Of a stretch of DNA of 64,000 bases, positions 24,870 to 32,924 are shown one piece after another. Below the pieces are notes generated by a model, which was not told the origin of the DNA, searched no databases, and saw only the letters and a list, made by a program, of their open reading frames with translations. The stretch lies in the NCBI RefSeq assembly GCF_012676905.1, contig NZ_CP051428.1:1169001-1233000 (forward strand), written 5' to 3'. Made by a program: the position numbers and the translations under genes. The stretch's first letter is position 1. The number at the start of each line of letters is the position of its first letter. This DNA comes from Paenibacillus albicereus (lineage in GTDB: Bacteria > Bacillota > Bacilli > Paenibacillales > Paenibacillaceae).

Positions 24870-26260
24870 GCGGCCGTCTCGGCTCTCCCCTCGCCCGCGC
24901 CGGCGGCTTGATCCGGCGCTATGACTCGGCGCTCTGGATCCGCATCTGCGGCAACGCCGTCACGGCGACGACGACGTTCCTGATCCGCCCGTTCCTGGCG
25001 CTCTACCTGTACGAGCAGTCGGGCGGCTCGCTGCTGCTCGCGATGCTCGTCATCGGCCTGCAGCCGTTCGCCTCGATGGTGACCAGCTTCGTCGGAGGCG
25101 GGCTGAGCGACCGGCTCGGCCGCCGCCCGGTCATGATCGGCGCGCTGCTGCTGCAGGCGGCGTGCATGGGCGCGTACGCCTTCGCCGAGCAGGTGTGGAC
25201 ATTCGCGGCCATCACCGCCGTCATGGGCGTCGGCTCGGCGCTGTTCAACCCGGCCGCCAACGCGATGGTCGCGGACGTCGTCCCTGGCGAGCGGCAGCGC
25301 GAGGTGTTCGCGCTGCTGCACACCGCCTCCAACGTCGGCGCCGCCTTCGGCCCGGCGGTCGGGCTGCTGCTGCTGCGCGCCGGGGAGAACGTCGTGTTCG
25401 CCGCCGGAGCGGCGCTGCTGCTCGCGTACCTCTTCCTCGTGCTGTCCAAGGTGCCGGAAACGAGGCCGGGCTCGGCCCGGAGGCAGGCGGGCGCGGTCGC
25501 CCGAGGAGCGGACGCGGAGCAGCAGGGCGCGTCGCCCGGAGCCGCCGATGGGGCCGATGCGGCCGAGGGCAGGACGCCGGCCGTGCCGGAAGCCGCCGAT
25601 GCGGCCGATGCGGCCCGGGGCAGGACGCTGTCCGCGCCGGATGCCGCCGCGCGCCGCCGGGCGCTGCTCGGCATGACATCGCTGGCGATGCCGATCGGCC
25701 TCGTCTTCGCGCTCGTCATCTCGATCCTGCCGTTCCACTTCGGCGAGTCGTTCGCCCGTCCCGAGGACGTGCTCGCCTCGCTGATGACGTTCAACGGCAT
25801 CCTCGTCATCTCGCTGCAGCTGTGGATCATCGCGCGCACGAAGCGGATGTCCGCCTCCTTCGCGGCGGCCGTCTCCTACGGCATGTTCGCCGCCGTGTCG
25901 GTCGGCTACGCATTTTCGACCGTCCTGCTGCTGCTGTTCGTCGTCGAGCTGGTGTTCTCCGTGGCGGAGATGCTGATCGGGCCGCATCTGCAGAACACGG
26001 TCGCCGAGCTCGCTCCGGAGCAGGAGCGCGGCTATTACTTCGCCATCTTCGGCCTGCACATGCACGTTCCGCTCGCGATCGGCCCGGTGCTCGGCGGCCT
26101 GCTCTACTCCGCGACGGACGGCGCCGTGCTGTTCTCGGCGCTCGGCGCGCTGTTCGTCGCCTGCGGCATCCTGCAGGCGCTGCTCATCCGCCGCATCCGC
26201 AGCGGCGGCCTGGGCGCCGCGCGCCGCGCCGGCTCCGCCGCCATCGACGCCTCGGCCTGA
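24866..26260 (+). CDS. MFS transporter, probable product exporter
   Basis: A 464-residue major facilitator with 12 predicted membrane segments. Motif A is visible as GGLSDRLGRRPVMIG between helices 2 and 3, and a helix-4/5 motif as GPAVGLLLLRAG. The central cytoplasmic loop between helices 6 and 7 (about residues 203-260) is stretched by Ala/Asp/Gly-rich near-repeats (AADAARGRT type) and encoded by GC-rich DNA. It is coupled to the B3/B4 gene by four bases. Drug-efflux relatives such as MdtH-type proteins share this layout. Placement in the operon next to ligases suggests export of, and resistance to, the cluster product. Confidence 0.9.
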   Translation: MSGRLGSPLARAGGLIRRYDSALWIRICGNAVTATTTFLIRPFLALYLYEQSGGSLLLAMLVIGLQPFASMVTSFVGGGLSDRLGRRPVMIGALLLQAACMGAYAFAEQVWTFAAITAVMGVGSALFNPAANAMVADVVPGERQREVFALLHTASNVGAAFGPAVGLLLLRAGENVVFAAGAALLLAYLFLVLSKVPETRPGSARRQAGAVARGADAEQQGASPGAADGADAAEGRTPAVPEAADAADAARGRTLSAPDAAARRRALLGMTSLAMPIGLVFALVISILPFHFGESFARPEDVLASLMTFNGILVISLQLWIIARTKRMSASFAAAVSYGMFAAVSVGYAFSTVLLLLFVVELVFSVAEMLIGPHLQNTVAELAPEQERGYYFAIFGLHMHVPLAIGPVLGGLLYSATDGAVLFSALGALFVACGILQALLIRRIRSGGLGAARRAGSAAIDASA

Positions 26261-26327
26261 AGCCGGGGCGGCTTTCCGTTTGACCGCAAGCGCAGAACAT
26301 CCCCAAGAGGGCATAAGGAGGAGCATT

Positions 26328-27587
26328 ATGACCACATCCCGGAAAATCGCCGTCATCCACCGCTTCGGCGACGTTGTGCTCGGCGGCTTCGTCGACTACT
26401 CCCGCGTCATCGACCACTCCCGCGACCAGGTCGTCTATTTCGTCAACGCGCGGGGACGCAAGGACATCGCCGCCGTCGAGCCGCTGGCGGCCGAAGTGCA
26501 CGAGCTGGCCGAGCTGGAGGCGTTCGAGCCGCTGCGCGCCGCGTTCGAGGGCGCTTCCGAGCGGCTGGGCGGCTTCGACCTGCTGCTCGCGCTGTCGGAG
26601 TTCGACCTGAGCCATGCGGCGCGGCTGCGCTCCGAGCTCGGCATTCCCGGCGTCGGCTTGGACCGCATCTCCCTGTACCGGGACAAGATCGTCATGAAGG
26701 AGCGGCTGCGGCGGGACGGCATCCGCGTGCCTCGCTTCCTCGATGGAGCGGAGGAGGACGCGGCGGTCGCGTTCGCCCGCGAGACCGGCTATCCGGTCAT
26801 CGTCAAGCCGCGCCGGGGCGCGGCGAGCCAGGGCGTGCGGAAGGCGGAGGACGAGCGGCAGCTGCGCGAGGCGCTGCGCGCCGTGCATGAGGCGGGCACG
26901 GCCGGGGACTGCCAGGTGGAGGAGTTCGTCGCCGGCCCGATCTTCCATATCGACGGACTGGTCAAGGACGGCGAGCTGGCGTTCTACGCGCCGTCGCAGT
27001 ATGTCGGAGGCTGCCTCGGCTTCGCCGAGGGGCGGCCGAACGGATCGTTCATCGTCACCGACCGGCAGGAGCTGCGGGACCGCCTGCAGCGCTTCACGGA
27101 GGAGGTGCTGCGCTCGCTGGAGCTGAGCGACGGCTGCTTCCATCTGGAGGTGATCGACCGGGACGGCCGCGAGGCGGTGTTCCTGGAGATCGGCGCGCGC
27201 ATGGGCGGGGCGGAGACGCCTTTCCTGACCGTCGATCTGTACGGCGTCAACCTGTGCGAGGAGTGGATGCGCATCGAGCTGGGCACATTCGAGCCGCTGC
27301 AGGCTCCGCAGGAGGGCGTGCACGGCGGGCTGATCCAGTTCCCCGAGCCTCCCGGCACTCCGGCCGAGGTCGTCTCGGTCTCCTCGCTGCTCGGCGTCGT
27401 ACCGGAAATCTATGACGAGTGGACGCCCAAGCCGGGCGAGATTCTCGACGGCAAGGGCTCCTACTACCATATCAGCGGGCGCTACCGGCTGCGCGGCGAG
27501 AGCGAGGCGGCGGTCGAGAAGGCGATCCTTCGGGCGATGGGGCTGTTCCGCATCGAAGCGCGGCCGCTGGCGGCCGTGGAGGGCTAG
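26328..27587 (+). CDS. ATP-grasp ligase 1
   Basis: A 419-residue ATP-grasp protein, likely a carboxylate-amine ligase that forms an acyl phosphate and joins it to an amine. The pre-ATP domain is residues 1-115; the ATP-grasp fold follows with SLYRDKIVMKERLRRDGIRV, YPVIVKPRRGAASQGVRK (ATP lysine and glycine loop), CQVEEFVAGPIFHIDG and VFLEIGARMGGAETP (metal-binding Glu and Arg). The ATG at 26328 is behind AAGGAGGAG. It lies 67 bases after the exporter gene and five bases before a second ATP-grasp gene. The enzymes known to look like this join amino acids into dipeptides or attach them to sugars; the partner here is unknown. Confidence 0.9.
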   Translation: MTTSRKIAVIHRFGDVVLGGFVDYSRVIDHSRDQVVYFVNARGRKDIAAVEPLAAEVHELAELEAFEPLRAAFEGASERLGGFDLLLALSEFDLSHAARLRSELGIPGVGLDRISLYRDKIVMKERLRRDGIRVPRFLDGAEEDAAVAFARETGYPVIVKPRRGAASQGVRKAEDERQLREALRAVHEAGTAGDCQVEEFVAGPIFHIDGLVKDGELAFYAPSQYVGGCLGFAEGRPNGSFIVTDRQELRDRLQRFTEEVLRSLELSDGCFHLEVIDRDGREAVFLEIGARMGGAETPFLTVDLYGVNLCEEWMRIELGTFEPLQAPQEGVHGGLIQFPEPPGTPAEVVSVSSLLGVVPEIYDEWTPKPGEILDGKGSYYHISGRYRLRGESEAAVEKAILRAMGLFRIEARPLAAVEG

Positions 27588-27592
27588 GACGG

Positions 27593-29215
27593 ATGGAGCA
27601 GACGAGGAAGAAGCTGCTCGTCGTGGCCGATCTCGGCGGCTCGCCGCCCGATCTCCGGACGCTCGCGGAGCTGGCGGACGTCTACGTGTACATCCCGCGC
27701 CCGAGCGCTGTTACGGCCCGCTACATGGAGGACGTCGGGCGCTACGCGCACGGCGTGCTCAAGGAGCGTACCGCCTGCCCTCCCGGCGGCTACGAGCATC
27801 CGGCCAGCGTCACGTTCACCGGAGCGCGTCCGTACACGCTGACGGAGGAGCAGCTGGCGGACCGGATCGCCGAGGCCGCCGTGCTGTTCGGCGCGGACGG
27901 CATCCTGTTCGGCGGCGCGGAAAATATCGTGCTGTCCGTCGCCAAGGCGGCGGAGCGGCTCGGCCTGCGCTCGGCCGGCGTGCACGGCGCCGTGCAGGCG
28001 CGCGGCAAGCTGGAGATGCGCCAGGCGTTCCGCGCCGGCGGAGCGCCCGGCCCGGACTTCCGGCCGATCTACGGCGAGCGCGATCTGGCCGCGGCCGCGC
28101 GGGAGCTCGGCTATCCGCTCGTGCTCAAGCCGACGTATCTCGCCTGCTCGATCGGCGTCACGCGGCTCGACGGCAGCCGCGATCCGGCGGAGGTGTTCCG
28201 CGAGGTGCAGGCCAGCCTCGGCAGCTCGGAGGAGGACCGGCTGCTGTTCGGCGGCGAGTGCCTGTTCCTCGCCGAGACGTACATGGAGGGCTGCGCCGAG
28301 GATTGGTACGGCGAGCTGGCGCCGCTGTACGGCGACTACGTCTCCGTCGAGGGCATGATGGTGGACGGCGTCTACCATCCCGTGGCGATCACGGACAAGG
28401 CGCCGCAGCACAGCGAGTTCACGGAAACGGCGCATCTCGTGCCGTCCGCGCTCGATGCCGAAGCGCAGCGGATCATCGTGGAGGCGTGCCGGCTCGCCAA
28501 CGAGGCGCTCGGCCTGCGCACCTGCCCGACCCACACCGAGGTCAAGCTGCTGAAAGGCCGCCGCGTCGGCATCATCGAGACGGCCGCCCGCTTCGGCGGC
28601 TGGAACATCGTGCCGCAGCTGCGCGACGTGTACGGCATCGATATGACGCGCGCCTGGGCGCTCGCCGTGCTGTACGGCTCGGCGAACGGCCTGCCGCCGT
28701 CGGCACTGCGCGAAGCGCCGTCCGCGCGCTGCAACCTGCGCCTCTATCTGGAGGACGACGCGCGCACGCAGGTCGGCGGCGCGTACGTCTATGCGGGCTA
28801 CGAGCGGGAAGGGCTGCTGCCGGACGGCGTGCGGCTCGCGGCGGAGCAGGAGCTGCCGGTCGGCAGCGTCGTGCGGCGCGTCGCCGGGCAGAACGCGATG
28901 AGCTTCGTCTCGACGCTGCAGCTCGAGGCGGAGCGGCCGCAGGCGCTTGCGGCCGCCGTGCGCCGCATCCGTTCCGCCGTGCGGCTGCGGCTGGCGGCGG
29001 CGGACGGGGCGGCCGGACTGGCCGCGGCGGAAGCGCCGGGCGAAGGGGCGGCAGCGGAAGCGTCGGCCGGCGCGGCCGGACTGGCCGCGGCGGAAACGCC
29101 GGGCGAAGGGGCGGCAGCGGAAGCGTCGGCCGGCGCGCGGCCGGCAGCCGCTGCGGAAGGCGAGCCGGAGCCCGCTCGCGACGGGCAGCCGCTGCAGGAG
29201 TCGTTCTCGTTCTGA
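27593..29215 (+). CDS. ATP-grasp ligase 2 with C-terminal repeat tail
   Basis: A 540-residue ATP-grasp ligase, more distant from ligase 1 than a recent copy would be. Landmarks are KLEMRQAFRAGGAPGPDF, YPLVLKPTYLACSIGV (ATP lysine), FLAETYMEGCAEDWYG and the metal-binding pair THTEVKLLKGRRVGIIET followed by AARFGGWNI, as in BacD-like amino acid ligases. The catalytic part ends near residue 470. The last 70 residues are Ala/Gly/Glu-rich and include two copies of a 21-residue repeat, an unusual tail for this family. It is the last gene of the run, five bases after ligase 1. Two successive ligases could build a tripeptide-like or doubly acylated product. Confidence 0.88.
   Translation: MEQTRKKLLVVADLGGSPPDLRTLAELADVYVYIPRPSAVTARYMEDVGRYAHGVLKERTACPPGGYEHPASVTFTGARPYTLTEEQLADRIAEAAVLFGADGILFGGAENIVLSVAKAAERLGLRSAGVHGAVQARGKLEMRQAFRAGGAPGPDFRPIYGERDLAAAARELGYPLVLKPTYLACSIGVTRLDGSRDPAEVFREVQASLGSSEEDRLLFGGECLFLAETYMEGCAEDWYGELAPLYGDYVSVEGMMVDGVYHPVAITDKAPQHSEFTETAHLVPSALDAEAQRIIVEACRLANEALGLRTCPTHTEVKLLKGRRVGIIETAARFGGWNIVPQLRDVYGIDMTRAWALAVLYGSANGLPPSALREAPSARCNLRLYLEDDARTQVGGAYVYAGYEREGLLPDGVRLAAEQELPVGSVVRRVAGQNAMSFVSTLQLEAERPQALAAAVRRIRSAVRLRLAAADGAAGLAAAEAPGEGAAAEASAGAAGLAAAETPGEGAAAEASAGARPAAAAEGEPEPARDGQPLQESFSF
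29009..29134 (+). repeat. Two 63-base direct repeats inside the ATP-grasp 2 gene
   Basis: Copies at 29009-29071 and 29072-29134 differ at one or two bases and keep frame, each encoding 21 residues of the Ala/Gly/Glu-rich tail. The near identity points to a recent duplication. Confidence 0.9.
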
Positions 29216-29519
29216 GCGCTCCCGGCAGCGGTTCCAGTCGTCGTAAGGGCTCCTCGTAGAAGATCGGGGTGCTGACGACGAATCAGCTCGTTAGGAGGCT
29301 GGAATCGGGGTGCCGATCGAGCTAACGACGTGTGGCGAGCTTAGCCGCAAAAAAGTCAGGCAAAACGAGCTGAATGAGGGCGTTTCAGACGTGCAAGCGT
29401 CTGACGCGTCGCTAGCTTGTCATAAGCGCGACAAAAGGGCCGCTAAGCGTACCAGGAATCGTAAGCTTAGAACGGACTCAGCTCGCGGACAGCATTCCAC
29501 TGCTCAAACGGACGTCCAG
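29216..29519. other. Gene-free stretch after the biosynthetic run
   Basis: No convincing gene, promoter or hairpin was found. A 73-codon open frame at 29310-29531 lacks a Shine-Dalgarno and has a random-looking Arg/Ser-rich composition. The motif TCGGGGTGC occurs twice and AGCTCGTTAG / GAGCTAACGA occur in opposite orientation, hinting at a decayed inverted repeat. Confidence 0.5.
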
Positions 29520-29787
29520 CAGCTAGCGTGATGCAACGCGCTGCTTGCAGGGGTGCGTCCGCCAGCTAGCGTGATGCAACGCGCTGCTTGCAGGGGTGTG
29601 TCCGGCAGCTAGCGTGATGCATCGCGCTGCTTGCAGGGGTGTGTCCGGCAGCTTGCATGATGCAACGCGCTGCTTGCCGGGATGCGTCCGGCAGCTAGCG
29701 TGATCCAATGCGCTGCTTGCCGGGAGGCGTCCGCCAGCTTGCATGATGCAACGCGCTGCTTGCAGGGGTGTGTCCGGCAGCTTCGGC
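29520..29787. repeat. 43-base tandem repeat, six full units
   Basis: Six units of exactly 43 bases run from 29520 to 29777, followed by the first bases of a seventh. Each begins CAGCTAGCGTGAT or CAGCTTGCATGAT and ends near GTGTCCGG. The period is not a multiple of three, so short ORFs overlap in all frames and none looks real. Confidence 0.92.
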
Positions 29788-29890
29788 AATGCTTAACCCG
29801 CACTGAGCCGTGAGCCGCTTGCAGCTGCCTGCAGGCGGCGTCCTGACGATAGCCGTCAGCGCAAAAGCTTTCCGAACCGGAGCTTGCAAA

Positions 29891-29939
29891 GCAAACGAGA
29901 CGAAGCCGGAATCAACCGGCTTCGTCTCGTTTGCTTTTT
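29891..29939 (+). terminator. Strong terminator closing the biosynthetic operon
   Basis: A perfect 19-base stem (29891-29909 with 29916-29934) around a six-base loop is followed by five T. It lies 676 bases past the last ligase gene and before a convergent gene. It is the first terminator seen downstream of trpC. Confidence 0.92.
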
Positions 29940-30075
29940 AGGCCGATGGACTTCTTAAAACGATCTGGAGTCCACGTTTCCCTCCATTGTTTAGACGCCT
30001 TCCATATATGCCAAAATTACCGCCGTCGGCGGCAATGAGGTGAAAATGGCATTCCTACAGGCGGGCGAGCCGTTC

Positions 30076-30201
30076 CCGCCGCCGCTTGCTCGCTTTTGCC
30101 GAGGCCGGACAGCCCGCCCGCCGCCGCTTACTCGCTTTTGCTTAGGCCGGATAGCCCGCCCGCCGCCGCTTACTCGCTTTTGCCGAGGCCGGACAGCCAG
30201 C
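30076..30201. repeat. 42-base tandem repeat duplicating the 3' end of the cytochrome gene
   Basis: Three units of 42 bases start at 30076, 30118 and 30160. The third covers the last ten codons and stop of the reverse-strand cytochrome c gene (ends 30170). The other two lie just beyond the stop and are near copies of that gene end, so the array seems to have grown outward from the coding sequence. Confidence 0.85.
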
Positions 30202-30508
30202 CCGACAGGACGCGGATCTCATCGGCCGTCAGCCGCTCGCCGAAGGCGGGCATGGAGGCTCCGCCTTGCTCGATCTGACGCGTGATCTCCGGCTCCGACA
30301 GCCGCGCTCCGACGTCATGGAGGTCACTGGCCGGCCCCATGCGCCCTTTGAGGTCGGTGCCGTGGCAGCTGATGCAGCTTTGCTTGTACAGCGCGACCGC
30401 CTCCTCTGGACCTTCAAGGCTCGCTTCTCCGCGCTCGGCGCTGCTTCCGCAGCCTGCGAGCAGGGCGAGAATCAGCGCGGCCGAAGCCGCTGCCCAAGCT
30501 GTTTTCAT
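30170..30508 (-). CDS. cccB: Small membrane-anchored cytochrome c (c551 type)
   Basis: A 112-residue lipoprotein cytochrome that carries electrons on the outer face of the membrane, likely between the bc complex and cytochrome c oxidase. A signal peptide of about 19 residues ends in the lipobox LLAGC, with Cys 20 as lipid anchor. Haem attaches at CISCH (Cys 45, Cys 48, His 49), and the axial Met is about 86 in ASMPAFG. The layout matches cytochrome c551 (CccB) of Bacillus; the exact orthology is by resemblance. AAGGAAGGAG precedes the ATG. It is divergent from the araC-type gene. Confidence 0.88.
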   Translation of the reverse strand: MKTAWAAASAALILALLAGCGSSAERGEASLEGPEEAVALYKQSCISCHGTDLKGRMGPASDLHDVGARLSEPEITRQIEQGGASMPAFGERLTADEIRVLSGWLSGLGKSE

Positions 30509-30540
30509 GGAATGGAAGCTCCTTCCTTCGTTTAGAATGA

Positions 30541-30569
30541 TTTCAATTTTAGAGTTTATTTCGTATAAT
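30541..30569 (+). promoter_or_regulatory. Promoter for the araC-mutY-eda group
   Basis: A perfect -10 TATAAT at 30564-30569 is 17 bases after TTTCAA at 30541-30546, in an AT-rich gap between divergent genes. Confidence 0.65.
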
Positions 30570-30623
30570 ACCCGAAACGGGATCTTCGGCTGGCCCGGAG
30601 CCTATGGACAGGGAGCTGAGCGG

Positions 30624-31592
30624 ATGGATCGGAATGAATCGGTTATTATTAGGCACCGGCTGAGGCAGCTGCACGCCACGTTTTCGATGGCATCCGCCAG
30701 CGAGCTGCAGCCGGGGAAGCACGGAGAGCTGCTGCTTCACGACCAGCATTGTCTCGTCCTGCCCGTTACGGGACGCTGCGAGATTCAGATCAAGGGCAAA
30801 AGCTCGCATGTCGCCGAAGCCGGCGGCCTCTACTACTATCGCGAGGGCGTCCAGACGAGCTGCGTCGTGCGGGAAGGAGAGCCGTTCCGCTTTTATTGGA
30901 TCTCCTTCCATCTCGATGCGGGCAGCACGGAATTCATCCGCCTGCTGAAGCTGCCGATCCGCTCTCGGATCGACGACCCGGAGCGGGTCAAGACGCTGTT
31001 CCGGCAGCTCGCCGACAGCCGCAGCCGAAGAACGCTGTCCGACGAGCTCAAGGCGCGGGCGGTCGTGATGGAGCTGGTCGCCTTTTTCCTGGAGGAGGGC
31101 CTCCGCTCGGGGGAGATGCTGTCCGAGCATCCCGAGCTTCAGCTGCTGTCCGGGGTGCTGAGCTACATCGACGAGCATCTGATGGATGCCCTGACGGTGG
31201 AGGAGCTGGCGAAGCTCGCCTACCTCCATCCCAATTACTTTATCACGTATTTCCGCAGCCTGACAGGACTGACGCCGATTCAATACGTCAACCAGAGAAA
31301 GATCGAATACGCCCGGGAGCTGCTCGACAGCGGCGAGCTGCCGGTGCAGGAGGCGGCGCGCGCGATCGGCCTCAACAACCCCTATTTCTCCCGCCTGTTC
31401 AAGCAGCAGATCGGCCTCTCGCCGAGGCGCTACCGCCAGCTGATGGCCGAGCGCAGGGAACATCTGGAGCAGCAGGAGAAGCAGCAGCCCGCGCTGCCCG
31501 AAGCCGGACCGTGGCTGGAGGAGTTCGCTTGGCTGGACGAGCCTCAGGCGAGTCCCCATGCCATCGCGCGTCCGATCGCCAGCCTGGCCTAG
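30624..31592 (+). CDS. AraC-family transcription regulator
   Basis: A 322-residue regulator. The N-terminal 150 residues form a cupin-like effector domain (HCLVLPVTGRCEIQIKG, GGLYYYREGVQ, RFYWISFHLD). The C-terminal domain has two helix-turn-helix motifs: LTVEELAKLAYLHPNYFITY and VQEAARAIGLNNPYFSRLF, ending LSPRRYRQL. The ATG at 30624 follows GGGAG by eight bases. It lies 12 bases upstream of mutY, and mutY overlaps eda, so the three are probably co-transcribed, although a control link is not obvious. A sugar or sugar-acid effector would fit eda. Confidence 0.9.
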   Translation: MDRNESVIIRHRLRQLHATFSMASASELQPGKHGELLLHDQHCLVLPVTGRCEIQIKGKSSHVAEAGGLYYYREGVQTSCVVREGEPFRFYWISFHLDAGSTEFIRLLKLPIRSRIDDPERVKTLFRQLADSRSRRTLSDELKARAVVMELVAFFLEEGLRSGEMLSEHPELQLLSGVLSYIDEHLMDALTVEELAKLAYLHPNYFITYFRSLTGLTPIQYVNQRKIEYARELLDSGELPVQEAARAIGLNNPYFSRLFKQQIGLSPRRYRQLMAERREHLEQQEKQQPALPEAGPWLEEFAWLDEPQASPHAIARPIASLA

Positions 31593-31604
31593 AAGGAGAA
31601 CGAC

Positions 31605-32924
31605 ATGAACCCAACGACCAAGACGGATACGCCGGCAACGTACTTCAGCCGCGAGCTGCTGGCCTGGTATCGCGCCAGCAAGCGGACGCTGCCCTGGAGG
31701 CGCGACCGGGACCCCTACCGGGTCTGGGTATCCGAGATCATGCTGCAGCAGACGCGAGTCGATACCGTCATTCCTTATTACGAGCGCTTCATGGCCCGCT
31801 TCCCGACGCTCGAAGCGCTGGCCGAGTCGCCTGAAGCCGACGTGCTCAAGCACTGGGAGGGCCTCGGCTATTATTCGCGCGCCCGCAACCTGCAGGCCGG
31901 AGCGCGCGAGGTCGCGGAGCGCTATGGAGGCCGGGTGCCCGACGACAAGGCCGCTGTATCCTCGCTCAAAGGAGTCGGCCCGTACACGGCCGGAGCGATC
32001 ATGAGCATCGCGTTCAACCGGCCTGAGCCGGCCGTCGACGGCAACGTGATGCGCGTCCTCTCACGCTATTTCAACCGCGACGAGGACATCGCCAAGCCGT
32101 CCACCCGCATCGGCATGGAAAAGCTCGCCGCCTCGCTCATTCCCGAGGGAGCGGCGGGCGACTTCAACCAAGCGCTCATGGAGCTCGGAGCGCTTGTCTG
32201 CACGCCCCGTACGCCGGGCTGCCTGACCTGTCCGGTCATGGTCCTCTGCGCGGGACGGCTTGCCGGGCGCGAGACGGAGCTGCCGGTCAAGGCCAAGGCG
32301 AAGCCGCCGAAGCCGGAGCTGCGCGTCGCCGCGATCATCGAGGGCGCCGGAGCGCATGCCGGCAAGGTGCTCGTCCGGCAGCGGCCGGACAGCGGACTGC
32401 TGGCGAGCCTATGGGAGCTGCCGCATGTGCTCTTGGACGAGCCGGCGGTCAAGCCGCGCGGCCGCGAGGCGAAGCTGGCCGCCGCGGCGCAGCCGCCGGT
32501 GGAGCGGCAGGCCGCGGACGCGGCCGAGCTGCTGCGCCGGCTGGAGGAGGAGACGGGGCTGCGCGCCGTCGCCCGACGCTGGCAGGCGACGGAGGAGCAT
32601 ACGTTCAGCCATCTGCACTGGCTGATGCGCGTGTACGCGGCGGAGCTGGACCTTGGCGGTGACGCCGCTCGCGGGGCGGCCGCGCGGCTGCGCTTGCCGG
32701 CCGCGCGCGGCGGAGTCCCGAATCTCGGCGCGGCGAGCATCGCGGCCGAAGGCTTGGCGGGAGCCGCGCTCTACGAGGCGGCGGCCGCGGCGGAGCCGCA
32801 GCTGCCTGCGGGCTACGCCTGGATCGGACGGGGGCAGATGCGCGAGCTTGCTTTCCCGAACCTGTTCGCCAAGATTCTGTACGACTATTGGGATTCGATC
32901 GGGGAAGAGGAGGACGAAGGATGA
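31605..32924 (+). CDS. mutY: A/G-specific adenine glycosylase
   Basis: Removes adenine mispaired with 8-oxoguanine. It has 439 residues, longer than the usual 350-370. The catalytic Glu is about 44 in SEIMLQQTRVDTV; the helix-hairpin-helix LKGVGPYTAGAI and catalytic Asp in PAVDGNVMRVLSR follow. The [4Fe-4S] cysteines are in CTPRTPGCLTCPVMVLC. The C-terminal NUDIX-like domain recognises 8-oxoG (LLASLWELPHVLL), and is enlarged by Ala/Arg-rich segments near residues 285-310 and 355-400. AGAAGGAGA precedes the ATG. Its stop overlaps eda by four bases. Confidence 0.96.
   Translation: MNPTTKTDTPATYFSRELLAWYRASKRTLPWRRDRDPYRVWVSEIMLQQTRVDTVIPYYERFMARFPTLEALAESPEADVLKHWEGLGYYSRARNLQAGAREVAERYGGRVPDDKAAVSSLKGVGPYTAGAIMSIAFNRPEPAVDGNVMRVLSRYFNRDEDIAKPSTRIGMEKLAASLIPEGAAGDFNQALMELGALVCTPRTPGCLTCPVMVLCAGRLAGRETELPVKAKAKPPKPELRVAAIIEGAGAHAGKVLVRQRPDSGLLASLWELPHVLLDEPAVKPRGREAKLAAAAQPPVERQAADAAELLRRLEEETGLRAVARRWQATEEHTFSHLHWLMRVYAAELDLGGDAARGAAARLRLPAARGGVPNLGAASIAAEGLAGAALYEAAAAAEPQLPAGYAWIGRGQMRELAFPNLFAKILYDYWDSIGEEEDEG

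Noticed and set aside
29520-29787. Possible CRISPR array or small-ORF cluster
   Set aside because: The whole 43-base unit repeats with only point differences and no spacers; the overlapping ORFs are in several frames and lack start signals.
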